From: Eubacteriaceae bacterium
GTDB lineage: Bacteria > Bacillota > Clostridia > Lachnospirales > Lachnospiraceae
Assembly: GCA_910574915.1 (NCBI GenBank)
Contig: CAJTCR010000014.1
Span: 37,483 to 101,482, forward strand
Direction: 5' to 3'
DNA: 64,000 nucleotides
Under the pieces are notes generated by a model that had not been told where the DNA came from, searched no databases, and saw nothing but the letters and a program-made list of their open reading frames with translations. Positions 1 through 7,659 of the stretch are shown piece after piece. A program made the translations under genes and the position numbers. Each line of letters starts with the position of its first letter. Position 1 is the first letter of the stretch.

Positions 1-1
1 G

Positions 2-802
2 CTCTCTGCCGCCGAGATCAGCCGCCAGGCAAAAAAACTCAGGCTGTCCCCCACTGCCTGGACAGCCTTTGTAATCGAATGCCAGGAAGGTTTTTCTGAT
101 TCCTATGCCTATCAGCTACTGGAACATGCTTTCGCAGGCCATAAGCTGGATTTTTGCTGTGAGCTGGACGAGCAGCATCTGCTGCTTGTCAAAGATCAGT
201 CCAATATTTTAAAAGAATACAAAGCACACGATGCTTCCAGCGAAAGCATCCACCGGACAGGACGCAAAAAAGCCTCCGCCGCAGATAACGGGCAAATCGC
301 CGCCAGCCTGAAATTTTTTGCACAGACACTTGCCGATACGCTGCGTGCCGAAGCGCTTTTGCAGACACACATCGGCTACAGCACGATGGCAGACAGCTTT
401 TCTGCGCTTGGGCGCATATACCAGGAAGCGCTTACCGCCCTGAAAATCCGGCGCACGTTTTTTGCGGAACGGGACACGATCGCCTACGAACGGCTTGGCA
501 TCGGCAGGCTGATCGCACAGCTTTCGGCTGACATCTGCCATACCTTTTTACATGAAGTATTTGGCGCGCACCTCCCTGACAGCCTGGACGAAGAAACCCA
601 GAATACGATTCAGAAATTTTACGAAAACAACCTGAATATCTCCGAAACCGCCAGACAGCTCTACCTGCACCGCAATACGCTCGTCTACCGGCTGGAGCGT
701 CTCGAAAAAACACTGGGGCTGGACATCCGCAAATTTGACGACGCTATGACGTTTCACCTTGCCATGATGGTGCTGGCACATGTACGGGAGCTGGAGAGCT
801 GA
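2..802 (+). CDS. CdaR/PucR-family transcriptional regulator, 3' part (5' end outside window)
   Basis: The reading frame is open from base 2 to the TGA ending at 802, so the gene enters from the left. The last 60 or so residues form the PucR-type C-terminal helix-turn-helix: a NLNISETARQLYLHRNTLVY recognition region followed by RLERLEKTLGLDIRKFDD, which is the usual end of CdaR/sugar-diacid and PucR regulators. The middle region (SFSALGRIYQEALTAL) resembles the GGDEF-like linker of this family. Family members regulate sugar-diacid, purine or amino acid use; the effector cannot be told here because the N-terminal sensor is missing. It is followed directly by a broken Rpn-type gene, so the native operon context on the right has been lost. 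Confidence 0.88.
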   Translation, partial: LSAAEISRQAKKLRLSPTAWTAFVIECQEGFSDSYAYQLLEHAFAGHKLDFCCELDEQHLLLVKDQSNILKEYKAHDASSESIHRTGRKKASAADNGQIAASLKFFAQTLADTLRAEALLQTHIGYSTMADSFSALGRIYQEALTALKIRRTFFAERDTIAYERLGIGRLIAQLSADICHTFLHEVFGAHLPDSLDEETQNTIQKFYENNLNISETARQLYLHRNTLVYRLERLEKTLGLDIRKFDDAMTFHLAMMVLAHVRELES

Positions 803-1362
803 GGATGACATTGCAATTATCACTTTGGAAAATTTGTTTACGATTGACTTGTATAACGATATGTGCATGTTGGCACGTGAACGTTGTATTGTACTGACAG
901 AACATCAGTCAAGTATCAATGAAAACATGCCTACAAGTCTGCTTTTATATATAGCAGAAGAATATAAACGACTGTTTTCCGGCGAAAAAAACAAACTGCT
1001 GCATAAGCGCAAGCGTGTGCCGATCCTAGAGCGAACAAGTTTGAGTTACTTTGGTAAACTTTTACAAGAAGGGACGCCAGGAGAGAGGATGGGTACACTC
1101 TGGCGGCGGCAGTTCCAGAATGTTAAGAATTGCTAGGTATCCTGCTGCTGCGTTATGGCTGTGTCCGGTCGCGCCACCTTGTCCGCTTCCGGCTGTCCGC
1201 CGAAAGCTATCGGTGCCGCTTGGCTGCGCCCCTAGTTGTTTTGCAGAATACCAAGCAATTCTAAACATTCTTCCAAAGCCGCCGCCAGAGTGTACCCATC
1301 CTCTCTCCCGGCTGTTCTTCGCAAGTGCTGCCAAATGAGCCCGATATGGTTTGTTCGCTGTA

Positions 1363-1528
1363 CTAGAGCGTGTTTGAAAAATCATTCCCGTGATCTGCAC
1401 TCCCCACTTTGCGGAGAATTTATCCCAAATTTAATCAACATAGCTCGCTATGACTCCTAAATTTGGGATAAATTCACCACAAACTGTGAAGCACATCTCA
1501 CAGAAAGCATTTTTCAAACACGCTCTAG
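1363..1528. mobile_element. MITE-like element A, 166 bp, CTAG-bounded
   Basis: The left end CTAGAGCGTGTTTGAAAAAT is matched by its inverted copy at the right end (about 1509-1528), so the perfect terminal inverted repeat is at least 18 bp. An inner inverted repeat (TCCCAAATTTA near 1422 and TAAATTTGGGA near 1460) adds a second hairpin. It has no coding capacity. Both ends read CTAG, like element B beside it, and both elements are 166 bp when counted from CTAG to CTAG. It sits in the spacer of composite element 1. A mobile non-autonomous element is inferred; no transposase is present in the window to pair it with. Confidence 0.75.
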
Positions 1529-1594
1529 AGTGAATTTTATCTGCTTTGCGTTTTCCAAGGAACTATTTTGTACAGGTTCTCCATGTAAAACAAC

Positions 1595-1760
1595 CTAGTA
1601 CAGCATTGTAGAAATAACAGTGAATACAGCGCCCGCTATTTCCGCCATCACCGCGTTGTCGTCAGTCAACGATGCACCCGGCATCGCCTCCTTCCTTCGC
1701 CTTGTGCTGACAAAAATAACGTGCACTGTATTCACTGTTATTTCTGCAACGCTGTACTAG
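1595..1760. mobile_element. MITE-like element B, copy 1, 166 bp, CTAG-bounded
   Basis: The left end CTAGTACAGCATTGTAGAAA continues into ATAACAGTGAATACAG, and the right end is its near-perfect inverted copy ending GCTGTACTAG, giving imperfect terminal repeats of about 36 bp. The core contains GATGCACCCGGCATCGCCTC. A second copy in the opposite orientation lies near 32775-32920, also in the spacer of a composite palindrome element. No ORF of note. Confidence 0.8.
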
Positions 1761-2416
1761 AATCTGTTATATCATATGGTTGATTTTGTTTATGGCAGAC
1801 AAGCCTAACCATATTGCGCTTGTTTCGTAGCATTTATGAAAAGCAGCCGGGAGAGAGGATGTGCCTCCCCTGGCTGCGGCTTTGGAAGAATGTTTAGAAG
1901 CCCTTAGTATTCTGCAAAACAACCAGGGGCGCAGCCAAGCGGCACCTTTAGCTGCCGGCAGGCAGCGAACTAGGTGCCGCGACCGTGCGCAGCCACAACG
2001 TAACAGCAGGATACTTAGGGATTCTTAGCATTCTGGAACGGACGCAGCCAGGGGAGGCACATCCTCTATCCCAGCGTCCCTTCCTGTAAAAATTTACCAA
2101 AGCAATCCAAATTAGCCGAATTTATCGATCTTACCCAAGATATTGATTCTGGCACAAAAGGCAAAAAAGAACAGGAAAAGCTGGATATTATATCTGAAGA
2201 TTTACTGGAAATATGGAATGAGGAAGCACGCGAGGAGGGTATGGAACGTGGCTTGGAACAAGGGATCTTTCTTGGCGTTGATGACATCTTAGATCTGGGC
2301 ATTACACAAGACCAGGCTTTTAAAGCAATCGCTTCCAAGCATCAAATCTCTGCTGCAAAGGTGAAAGAAATTTACCAGAAAAAGAAAAGCAGCCTGGTCG
2401 AAACCTAACCGCTTAT

Positions 2417-2450
2417 AAAAAATCTCAGAGGCAGCGCCCCTGAGATTTTT
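2417..2450. terminator. Bidirectional intrinsic terminator
   Basis: An AAAAATCTCAG stem pairs with CTGAGATTTTT around a short GC-rich loop. It lies between the Rpn remnant (plus strand) and the 3' end of the surface-protein gene (minus strand), with T runs usable in both directions. Confidence 0.85.
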
Positions 2451-2470
2451 AGTTAAACCGTGTTTTCGTT

Positions 2471-4900
2471 TTAGCTCTGACTGGCACCTGAGTCAGTGTT
2501 TGCCGTTACAGTTGCAGTTAGTCCAGAAGCTTCTTCTGTTAACTCACCAACTGTTGCTGTTACAGTATACGTAACATTATCGGCAGTCACTGTAAATGTC
2601 AATTCACCAGTTACTGTTTCTGCAAATGTATAAACACCGTTTGAAGCAGAAGTTGAATCTGTTCCGCCACAAGATGCAGTATTTGCAAATGTAGCACCGC
2701 TAACTTCTGTTTCTCCTAACTTAAACGCACTTGCTGTTACAACAACAACGACACTTGAGCCTGATGTAACTTTTGCAGCCTGAAGTGTAATGGAAGGATC
2801 TCCTGTTGGAGCTGGATTTTCATTATCTCCATTATTGTCATCACCGTTGCCTGTATTATCGTTGTCATTGTCTGTATCATTATTACTGTCGACAGGTGCA
2901 TCTGGCATTGTAGCACCCTCATCTGGCAGTTTTTCTGAACCTTCTACTGTTCCATTTGTTGCAGCATCTACGGTACCATTCGTATTTGCTTCAATCTTGC
3001 CGCCCTCAGCAGTTGCTTCTCCGGCTACTGTCGTTGTTACCTCGACTTTTGTATTGATCTGTACTTCCATATCTTTTGCTGCATAATCCAACGTACTGCC
3101 CGCAGCATCTTCACTAAGCCAGATCTTAGCACCAGATGCTTCCTTTTCCATAGATACCGCTACCGGAACCTCAGAATCCAACTGTGCTTCTTTTGTTGTA
3201 AGCGTTACTTTAAGCTTCAGATTTTCTGCAATCTGTCCGACAATCTTAACTACCATTGCGGAGACCTTAAGTCCTTTTTCGATCTTTGCAGTCGTGCCTA
3301 ATGTCACTACAACGCCTGCGTCTTTCGAACCCTGACAAAGAATTTCACTGCTGATTGTACCATTTACTTTCAATTTAGCCGCCTGCTTTTCAGCCGTAAA
3401 TTTCAATTCGTCTACTACCGCAGATTCCTCTACAACAATATGCGGATTTGGAGCTTTGACATTGAATTTATTGCGTTTACCAAACTCATGCCATGTCTCT
3501 GACTTGATATTGCGGATCTCGATGGACTTAAAGGTAGCATAGTTGCTGATGGTCGCGTCTTTTGCATCCACAATCAGGTCAATCCTGCTGTATGTGCCTT
3601 CCGCGATTTTCAGTTCGCCTGTAGCGTTTTTGATCGTAATCGTCTTCAGGCTGGAATTTTTCAGTGCGGCATCCAGTTCTGTCTGGTTGGATACGGTCTT
3701 AGATGTAGGTACATAAGTGCCGCCTGAGCCTGACCCAGAGCCTGTGCCGCCCCAGCTTGAACCGCCGCCCCAGCTCGAGCCGCCTGTGGATGACGTCGAA
3801 GGCTTCACTGTTGTACTTCCTTTTACGGATACTTCGGTCTTTGACTTGTCAGCTTTTGTCACTGTGATCTTCTTTGTTGTGTTGTTCTTTACCGTAACGG
3901 TTGCCGCTTTGTTCGTTACTTCTACGGTACTTTCTTCTGCACCTGCGCCAAGGTCGATCGAAGCATTTGCCGCTGCCTGGATAACCACCGGTACAACCGA
4001 AGATACTGTAGTGTCTGCTGCTGCCGCTGCGATGGATACTGGTATTTTTGTCTTTGTCGTTCCTAAAATGCTTACTTTTGCTTTTGCATTGACCGTAATG
4101 CCGGATGCGGTACCGTTTACAACGATGGTTACATCTGCGTTTGCATATGCAACTACAATACCTGCTATATTTGCGGCTTCGTCAACTACGACACGTGCTT
4201 TTGCCGCATCTACTTTAAGCGTATTGCCTTTTGCCTTTTCTGTCCATGTGTCTGCTTTGATCGCTTTGATTGTGACAGATTTAAAGTTTGCGTTGTTTAC
4301 CACATCTGCGTTCGGGGCGTTGACTGTCAGGTCTACATTGCTGTACTGGCCTGCCGGGATGTTGAAGGATGCTGTACTTGTCGTGCTGATCGTAATGCTT
4401 GTAACTGACTTATTGCCAAGTGCCGCATCCAGCTCCGCCTGTGTAGACACCTGCGCGCTTGTTTTTGCAGGATCTGGTGTGGACGGAGTCGGTGTTGGAT
4501 CAGGGGACGGAGTCGGTGTAACAGAACCTGCCTGTACAACCTTAATCCGGCACCGCAGTGTCTTTTTGTTATTTGTCTTTCTTGCGGCAGTCTCCACATT
4601 CACACGGATCGTAGCCCTGCCTGTGCTCTTGCCTTTGATCTTAACATTGGAAGCAGACTTTGCATACACATTGGCAACTGCCTTATCCGTGCTGACTGCC
4701 TTTTTTACCTTCCAACTAATCGTATTGTTTTTCAGCTTCAATGAATATTTCTGTCCGACTTTTAATGTCTTAAACGTCGTATTCAGGCTGACAAACTTTT
4801 TCGCCGCTGATGCAGTCTGTATTTGCATCGATGACAAAGAAAATGTCATAGCCGTTGACAAAACAACTGCAAGAGCTTTTTTCATGAATTTTTGCTTCAT
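2471..4900 (-). CDS. Large secreted surface protein with Ig-like domain and duplicated beta-rich modules
   Basis: I chose the ATG at 4900 because GAGGAGG precedes it by a few bases and it opens a clean signal peptide (MKQKFMKKALAVVLSTAMTF, cleavage likely after TASA). Residues 34-120 look like a Big2-type bacterial Ig-like domain. A Pro/Thr linker (PTPSPDPTPTPSTPDP) leads to two related modules: one from about residue 151 (VSTQAELDAALGNKS) and one from about 402 (VSNQTELDAALKNSS), joined by a Gly/Ser/Trp-rich spacer (SSWGGGSSWGG). Then come an Asp/Asn-rich linker near 690-720 and a last beta domain. There is no LPXTG motif or transmembrane anchor, so attachment would be non-covalent or the protein is released. 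It has 809 residues. An adhesin or cell-surface role is inferred from architecture only; the ligand is unknown. Confidence 0.85.
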   Translation of the reverse strand: MKQKFMKKALAVVLSTAMTFSLSSMQIQTASAAKKFVSLNTTFKTLKVGQKYSLKLKNNTISWKVKKAVSTDKAVANVYAKSASNVKIKGKSTGRATIRVNVETAARKTNNKKTLRCRIKVVQAGSVTPTPSPDPTPTPSTPDPAKTSAQVSTQAELDAALGNKSVTSITISTTSTASFNIPAGQYSNVDLTVNAPNADVVNNANFKSVTIKAIKADTWTEKAKGNTLKVDAAKARVVVDEAANIAGIVVAYANADVTIVVNGTASGITVNAKAKVSILGTTKTKIPVSIAAAAADTTVSSVVPVVIQAAANASIDLGAGAEESTVEVTNKAATVTVKNNTTKKITVTKADKSKTEVSVKGSTTVKPSTSSTGGSSWGGGSSWGGTGSGSGSGGTYVPTSKTVSNQTELDAALKNSSLKTITIKNATGELKIAEGTYSRIDLIVDAKDATISNYATFKSIEIRNIKSETWHEFGKRNKFNVKAPNPHIVVEESAVVDELKFTAEKQAAKLKVNGTISSEILCQGSKDAGVVVTLGTTAKIEKGLKVSAMVVKIVGQIAENLKLKVTLTTKEAQLDSEVPVAVSMEKEASGAKIWLSEDAAGSTLDYAAKDMEVQINTKVEVTTTVAGEATAEGGKIEANTNGTVDAATNGTVEGSEKLPDEGATMPDAPVDSNNDTDNDNDNTGNGDDNNGDNENPAPTGDPSITLQAAKVTSGSSVVVVVTASAFKLGETEVSGATFANTASCGGTDSTSASNGVYTFAETVTGELTFTVTADNVTYTVTATVGELTEEASGLTATVTANTDSGASQS

Positions 4901-5055
4901 GATCTCCTCCTCTACTCTTTTTTTGCAGCGGACTTCCTGCTGCAATGTGTCTTTGTACGGATGGGCTGTGACAGCAGCCGCATCCGTACGATGAACAAGT
5001 TACATCTATATACAAAAGGCGGCAAAACAACACACCTTTGGTATATCACGCAAAG

Positions 5056-5197
5056 TATTGCACTACGCAAATTTTTGTGAATTTTCGTCTGCTGTTAACG
5101 TTAGCGTAAGGAGGTAACGATAAAACATTGAAAATTGATGAGATAGACAATGCCCAAACAGCAATTCAAAATCCACAAAAATTTGCGTAATACAATA
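5056..5197. repeat. 142-bp inverted-repeat element upstream of the surface protein gene
   Basis: Left arm TATTGCACTACGCAAATTTT (5056 on) and right arm (to 5197) are inverted copies of each other over about 40 bases with a few mismatches; the arms share ACGCAAATTTTTGTG. The 60-base centre is A+T-rich and has no ORF. It may be a MITE-like remnant or a large cruciform or regulatory structure. It fills much of the 325-base gap between the surface protein and the small regulator. Confidence 0.6.
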
Positions 5198-5225
5198 CGC
5201 CGTTTTCTGCATTATGTACATCCAG

Positions 5226-5459
5226 TTATACCGACGCGGCATGATGTGTCTTTTCAGACACTTTGTCTGCAAAAAAAATTCCCATTGGAGAATCCAGGCC
5301 GATATAGTCCACAATTCTTTGAATCTCACCCTGCGTAAATTCTGAGATCCCGTTGCATTTCCTGTAAAAAGCAGAACGGCTGATATGAAGTTCTGTACAC
5401 AGTTTTTCAATGGTGATGCCCCTGGTCTTCATTTCATATTCCAGTTTATATTTGTCCAA
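5226..5459 (-). CDS. Small Cro-like helix-turn-helix regulator
   Basis: The 77-residue protein begins KYKLEYEMKTRGITIEKLCT and continues LHISRSAFYRKCNGISEFTQ, a typical XRE/phage Cro-like HTH (helix 2 ITIEKLCTELHI, recognition helix SRSAFYRKCNG). The start is TTG at 5459, preceded by AAGGAG; the nearby ATG is out of frame and soon stops. It is divergent from the S24 repressor gene and shares its operator region. One operator copy (5246-5261) lies inside this gene's own 3' end. Together the pair looks like the lysis-lysogeny switch of a prophage, but no other phage genes are nearby, so it is a remnant or a recruited stand-alone switch. Confidence 0.8.
   Translation of the reverse strand: MDKYKLEYEMKTRGITIEKLCTELHISRSAFYRKCNGISEFTQGEIQRIVDYIGLDSPMGIFFADKVSEKTHHAASV
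5246..5261. promoter_or_regulatory. Operator 3 for the S24-family repressor, intragenic
   Basis: GTGTCTTTTCAGACAC matches the two operators in the divergent promoter region at 14 or more of 16 positions. It falls within the final codons of the small HTH gene (VSEKTHH), so both a coding and a binding role are possible. Confidence 0.5.
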
Positions 5460-5477
5460 TCTGATCCATCTCCTTCC

Positions 5478-5549
5478 GTGTCATTTAAGACACTATTAAT
5501 CTACCATATATCAGAGAGACTGTCAATATACATTTGTCTTTTAAGACAC
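5478..5549. promoter_or_regulatory. Divergent promoter region with two CI-like operators
   Basis: Operators GTGTCATTTAAGACAC (5478-5493) and TTGTCTTTTAAGACAC (5534-5549) share an inverted GTGTC/GACAC half-site. Between them, on the minus strand, lies a promoter for the small HTH gene: TTGACA (complement of 5521-5526), 17-bp spacer, TAGATT (complement of 5498-5503). The operators bracket this promoter, as expected for repression by the S24-type regulator or its Cro partner. Confidence 0.72.
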
Positions 5550-5576
5550 TTTTTTAGAGATAAAATAAGATAGATG

Positions 5577-5605
5577 TTGCAAAAACGACACATTTATTAT
5601 ATAAT
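5577..5605 (+). promoter_or_regulatory. Promoter of the S24-family repressor gene
   Basis: TTGCAA at 5577-5582 and TATAAT at 5600-5605, separated by 17 bp, about 95 bases before the start codon at 5702. Confidence 0.6.
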
Positions 5606-5701
5606 AAAGCGGCAAAAAAGAAGATGCACCGCGTCACGCCCAGCACATCTGCCTATATAAAAATAGCAACAGAAAATCGGCATGAAATGAGGTGTTCAAA
5701 T

Positions 5702-6289
5702 ATGGATATGGGCAAAAAGATCTACGAGCTGCGCACGCAGAAGGGTCTTACACTGGAAGAACTGGGCAATATGGTCGGCGTTGGAAAGAGCACCGTCCGA
5801 AAATGGGAAAACGGCATGATCGCGAATATGAAACGGGACAAGATCTTAAAAGTATCCGAAGCACTCGAAACGTCCCCTGCCTATTTAATGGGATGGAACG
5901 AGCCAGAGCCGGCAGGCTGCCAAAGGAGCCTGTTCCCAGACGGCACGATACCAAAAAATATCATCTCTGTCCATGACAAAGCCATACAGATAACAGCAGA
6001 TTTTTGCCTGAAAGCAGCCGGAGACAGCATGAACAACGCCAGAATCTTTGACGGTGACCTCGTATTTATCCACCGGCAGGACTGGGTAGAAAACGGAGAA
6101 ATCGCAGCCGTGCTTTTTAACGGTTCCTCAGAAGCTGTGTTAAAAAGGCTGTATTATTATAAGGAAAAGAAACTGCTTATACTAAAGTCGGAGAATTCTG
6201 CGTTTGAAGACTGCGTATTTGTGGAAAAGGAAATGAAAAATGTCCGCATTTTAGGCAAGGCAGTCGCACTGCAAAGCTGCCTGACTTAA
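5702..6289 (+). CDS. CI/LexA-like repressor: N-terminal XRE HTH with C-terminal S24 peptidase
   Basis: I placed the start at the ATG at 5702, which has GAGGTG eight bases upstream; the longer frame has no RBS. Residues 3-60 form an XRE HTH (GKKIYELRTQKGLTLEELGN, then VGKSTVRKWENG). The C-terminal half is a peptidase S24 fold: the nucleophile serine is in AAGDSMNNARIFDGD and the general-base lysine in AVLKRLYYY. Such proteins repress by dimer binding and self-cleave when RecA filaments form. It has 195 residues. It is divergent from a Cro-like gene with three shared operators, so it is likely autoregulated and DNA-damage responsive. Whether it also controls the surface protein at 2471-4900 is open. 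Confidence 0.85.
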   Translation: MDMGKKIYELRTQKGLTLEELGNMVGVGKSTVRKWENGMIANMKRDKILKVSEALETSPAYLMGWNEPEPAGCQRSLFPDGTIPKNIISVHDKAIQITADFCLKAAGDSMNNARIFDGDLVFIHRQDWVENGEIAAVLFNGSSEAVLKRLYYYKEKKLLILKSENSAFEDCVFVEKEMKNVRILGKAVALQSCLT

Positions 6290-6290
6290 G

Positions 6291-6332
6291 AAAAAGCCTG
6301 GCATGTTCCGTTTCAAACATGCCAGGCTTTTC
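6291..6332. terminator. Bidirectional terminator between S24 repressor and lysA
   Basis: AAAAGCCTGGCATGTT pairs perfectly with AACATGCCAGGCTTTT across an 8-base loop, with T runs on both sides. It serves the converging repressor and lysA genes. Confidence 0.9.
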
Positions 6333-6349
6333 CCAAATACGTTGTTTGT

Positions 6350-7630
6350 CTATGCCATATCATATTTCATATCTTTTAAAATATCAAAACAGTCAAAGGT
6401 CGCAAAATAATCTTTCGGCGTCTGCGCGCGGCGGATCAGCTTCGGCGTGCCGTCCTCTTGCAGCAGCACTTCCGCAGACCATAGCCTGCCGTTATAATTA
6501 TAGCCCATCGAAAACCCATGCGCGCCTGTATCATGGATGACCAAAAGGTCGCCGATCTCAATTTCCGGCAGCATACGGTCAACCGCAAATTTGTCGTTAT
6601 TTTCACACAGTGAGCCGACAATATCATACTTATTGCCGCACGCGGCATATTCCTTGCCCATAACGGTAATATGGTGATAAGCGCCGTACATCGCCGGACG
6701 CATCAGGTTTGCCGCACATGCATCCACACCGATATAATCCTTGTACGTATGCTTTTCATGCACCGCTGTTGTAACAAGGCAGCCATAAGGCCCTGTCATA
6801 AACCTGCCCATCTCCGTATAGATCGCCGTATCGCCAAGCCCGGCAGGAACTAATATTTCATCAAACGCTTTGTGTACGCCTTCCCCGATCACACGGATAT
6901 CATTTGGCGTCTCGTGCGGCTGATACGCAACGCCGACACCGCCGGAGAGGTTAATAAAATCAATCGTAATGCCCAGTGTTTCCTTAATTTCCACTGCAAG
7001 CTGAAACAGCGTTTTTGCCAGCATCGGGTAATAATCATTCGTGACCGTATTGCTCACAAGAAAAGAATGCAGCCCGAACCGTTTCGCACCCTTTTGCTTT
7101 AATATCTTGTATCCTTCAAAAAGCTGCTCCTTCGTAAACCCGTACTTTGCATCCTGCGGATGATCCATAATGCCGTTGCTGACCTCGTACACGCCGCCCG
7201 GATTGTAGCGGCAACTAATTGTCTCTGGTATTTTTCCAATCGTCTTTTCTAAAAACGCAATATGCGTAATATCATCCAGGTTAATGACCGCTCCTAGCTT
7301 GTCCGCCAGGCGAAACTCCTCAGGCGGCGTCTCATTGGAAGAAAACATAATACCCTCTCCCCGGATTCCAAGCGCATCGGAGAGCATCAGCTCTGTCAGG
7401 GAAGAGCAGTCGCAGCCGCAGCCATACTCTTTTAAGATCTGGATAATAAACGGATTTGGCTCCGCCTTTACCGCAAAATACTCCCGATAGCCTTTGTTCC
7501 AGGAAAACGCCTGTTTCACTGCCTGCGCATTTTCCCGGATCCCTCTTTCATCATACAAATGAAACGGTGTCGGAAACTGCTTTACGATCTCCTGTAGCTG
7601 TTCTTTTGTTACAAACGGTTCTTTTTTCAT
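6350..7630 (-). CDS. lysA: Diaminopimelate decarboxylase
   Basis: This PLP enzyme (fold type III) converts meso-diaminopimelate to L-lysine, the last step of lysine synthesis. The PLP lysine is in YFAVKAEPN (about residue 55). Further marks are LSGGVGVAYQP (phosphate-binding glycine loop), YTEMGRFMTGPYG and GACGNKYDIVGSLCENNDK-like substrate residues, of which C in SLCENND is the family's active-site cysteine. It has 426 residues, a normal length, and AAGGAG precedes the ATG. It is the last gene of an azlC-azlD-lysA run, 29 bases after azlD. That pairing suggests co-regulation of lysine synthesis with an amino acid exporter, which is inference. Carboxynorspermidine decarboxylase-like relatives are a lesser alternative. 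Confidence 0.88.
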   Translation of the reverse strand: MKKEPFVTKEQLQEIVKQFPTPFHLYDERGIRENAQAVKQAFSWNKGYREYFAVKAEPNPFIIQILKEYGCGCDCSSLTELMLSDALGIRGEGIMFSSNETPPEEFRLADKLGAVINLDDITHIAFLEKTIGKIPETISCRYNPGGVYEVSNGIMDHPQDAKYGFTKEQLFEGYKILKQKGAKRFGLHSFLVSNTVTNDYYPMLAKTLFQLAVEIKETLGITIDFINLSGGVGVAYQPHETPNDIRVIGEGVHKAFDEILVPAGLGDTAIYTEMGRFMTGPYGCLVTTAVHEKHTYKDYIGVDACAANLMRPAMYGAYHHITVMGKEYAACGNKYDIVGSLCENNDKFAVDRMLPEIEIGDLLVIHDTGAHGFSMGYNYNGRLWSAEVLLQEDGTPKLIRRAQTPKDYFATFDCFDILKDMKYDMA

Positions 7631-7659
7631 GTTTTTTACTCCTTACTTAAGCAGATTTT

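Larger units (their letters stand above)
1043..2108. repeat. Composite palindrome element 1 (units R1 and R2) inserted in the Rpn gene
   Basis: Two long imperfect palindromes face each other: R1 at 1071-1320 and R2 at 1844-2080. Outer ends carry GGGACGCC and are preceded by a shared terminus of type CTTTGGTAAATTTTTACA (left near 1050, inverted copy on the right near 2085-2104), giving terminal inverted repeats of about 45 bp for the pair. Inner ends read CCCGGCTGTTCTTCG. R1 arms match through ATGGGTACACTC and its complement; R2 arms match through ATGTGCCTCCCC and its complement. The 520 bp between the units hold two small inverted-repeat elements (1363-1528 and 1595-1760). No ORF with recognisable homology lies inside; short ORFs there are read-through of repeat sequence. 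Confidence 0.9.
803..2408 (+). pseudogene. Rpn-family (PD-(D/E)XK, YhgA-like) recombination-promoting nuclease gene, fragmented
   Basis: Two pieces of one gene type lie on either side of a repeat element. The left piece (about 804-1040) encodes DDIAIITLENLFTIDLYNDM, then the family's characteristic LTEHQSSINENMP stretch, and ends at KRVPILE. The right piece (about 2103-2408) encodes a C-terminal part with DIISEDLLEIWNEEAREEG and a long E/R/G-rich helix, ending with TAA at 2406. The N-terminus, including the first residues of the nuclease fold, and the middle of the protein (the usual FYNG region onward) are absent. The gene is therefore dead, through insertion plus loss of adjacent sequence. 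Rpn proteins are transposase-like nucleases often found in multiple copies. The family call rests on the EHQSSINENMP motif and the acidic C-terminal repeat region. Confidence 0.72.

Noticed and set aside
1062..1400. Short open frames within palindrome units that share peptides such as LGAQPSGTDSFR
   Set aside because: The same peptides recur at each unit because the DNA is repeated; reading direction, ends and starts vary and no RBS is present.
1071..2080. CRISPR array
   Set aside because: The repeats are long palindromes in inverted pairs with irregular spacing, not short direct repeats with unique spacers.
3717..4994. 425-residue plus-strand open frame opposite the surface protein gene
   Set aside because: It is the antisense shadow of a Thr/Val-rich repetitive gene; it has no RBS and its composition (runs of Val, Phe, Thr) mirrors the real frame.
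5624..5701. Longer N-terminus of the S24 repressor
   Set aside because: No RBS before 5624; the HTH begins right after the ATG at 5702, which has GAGGTG at proper distance.
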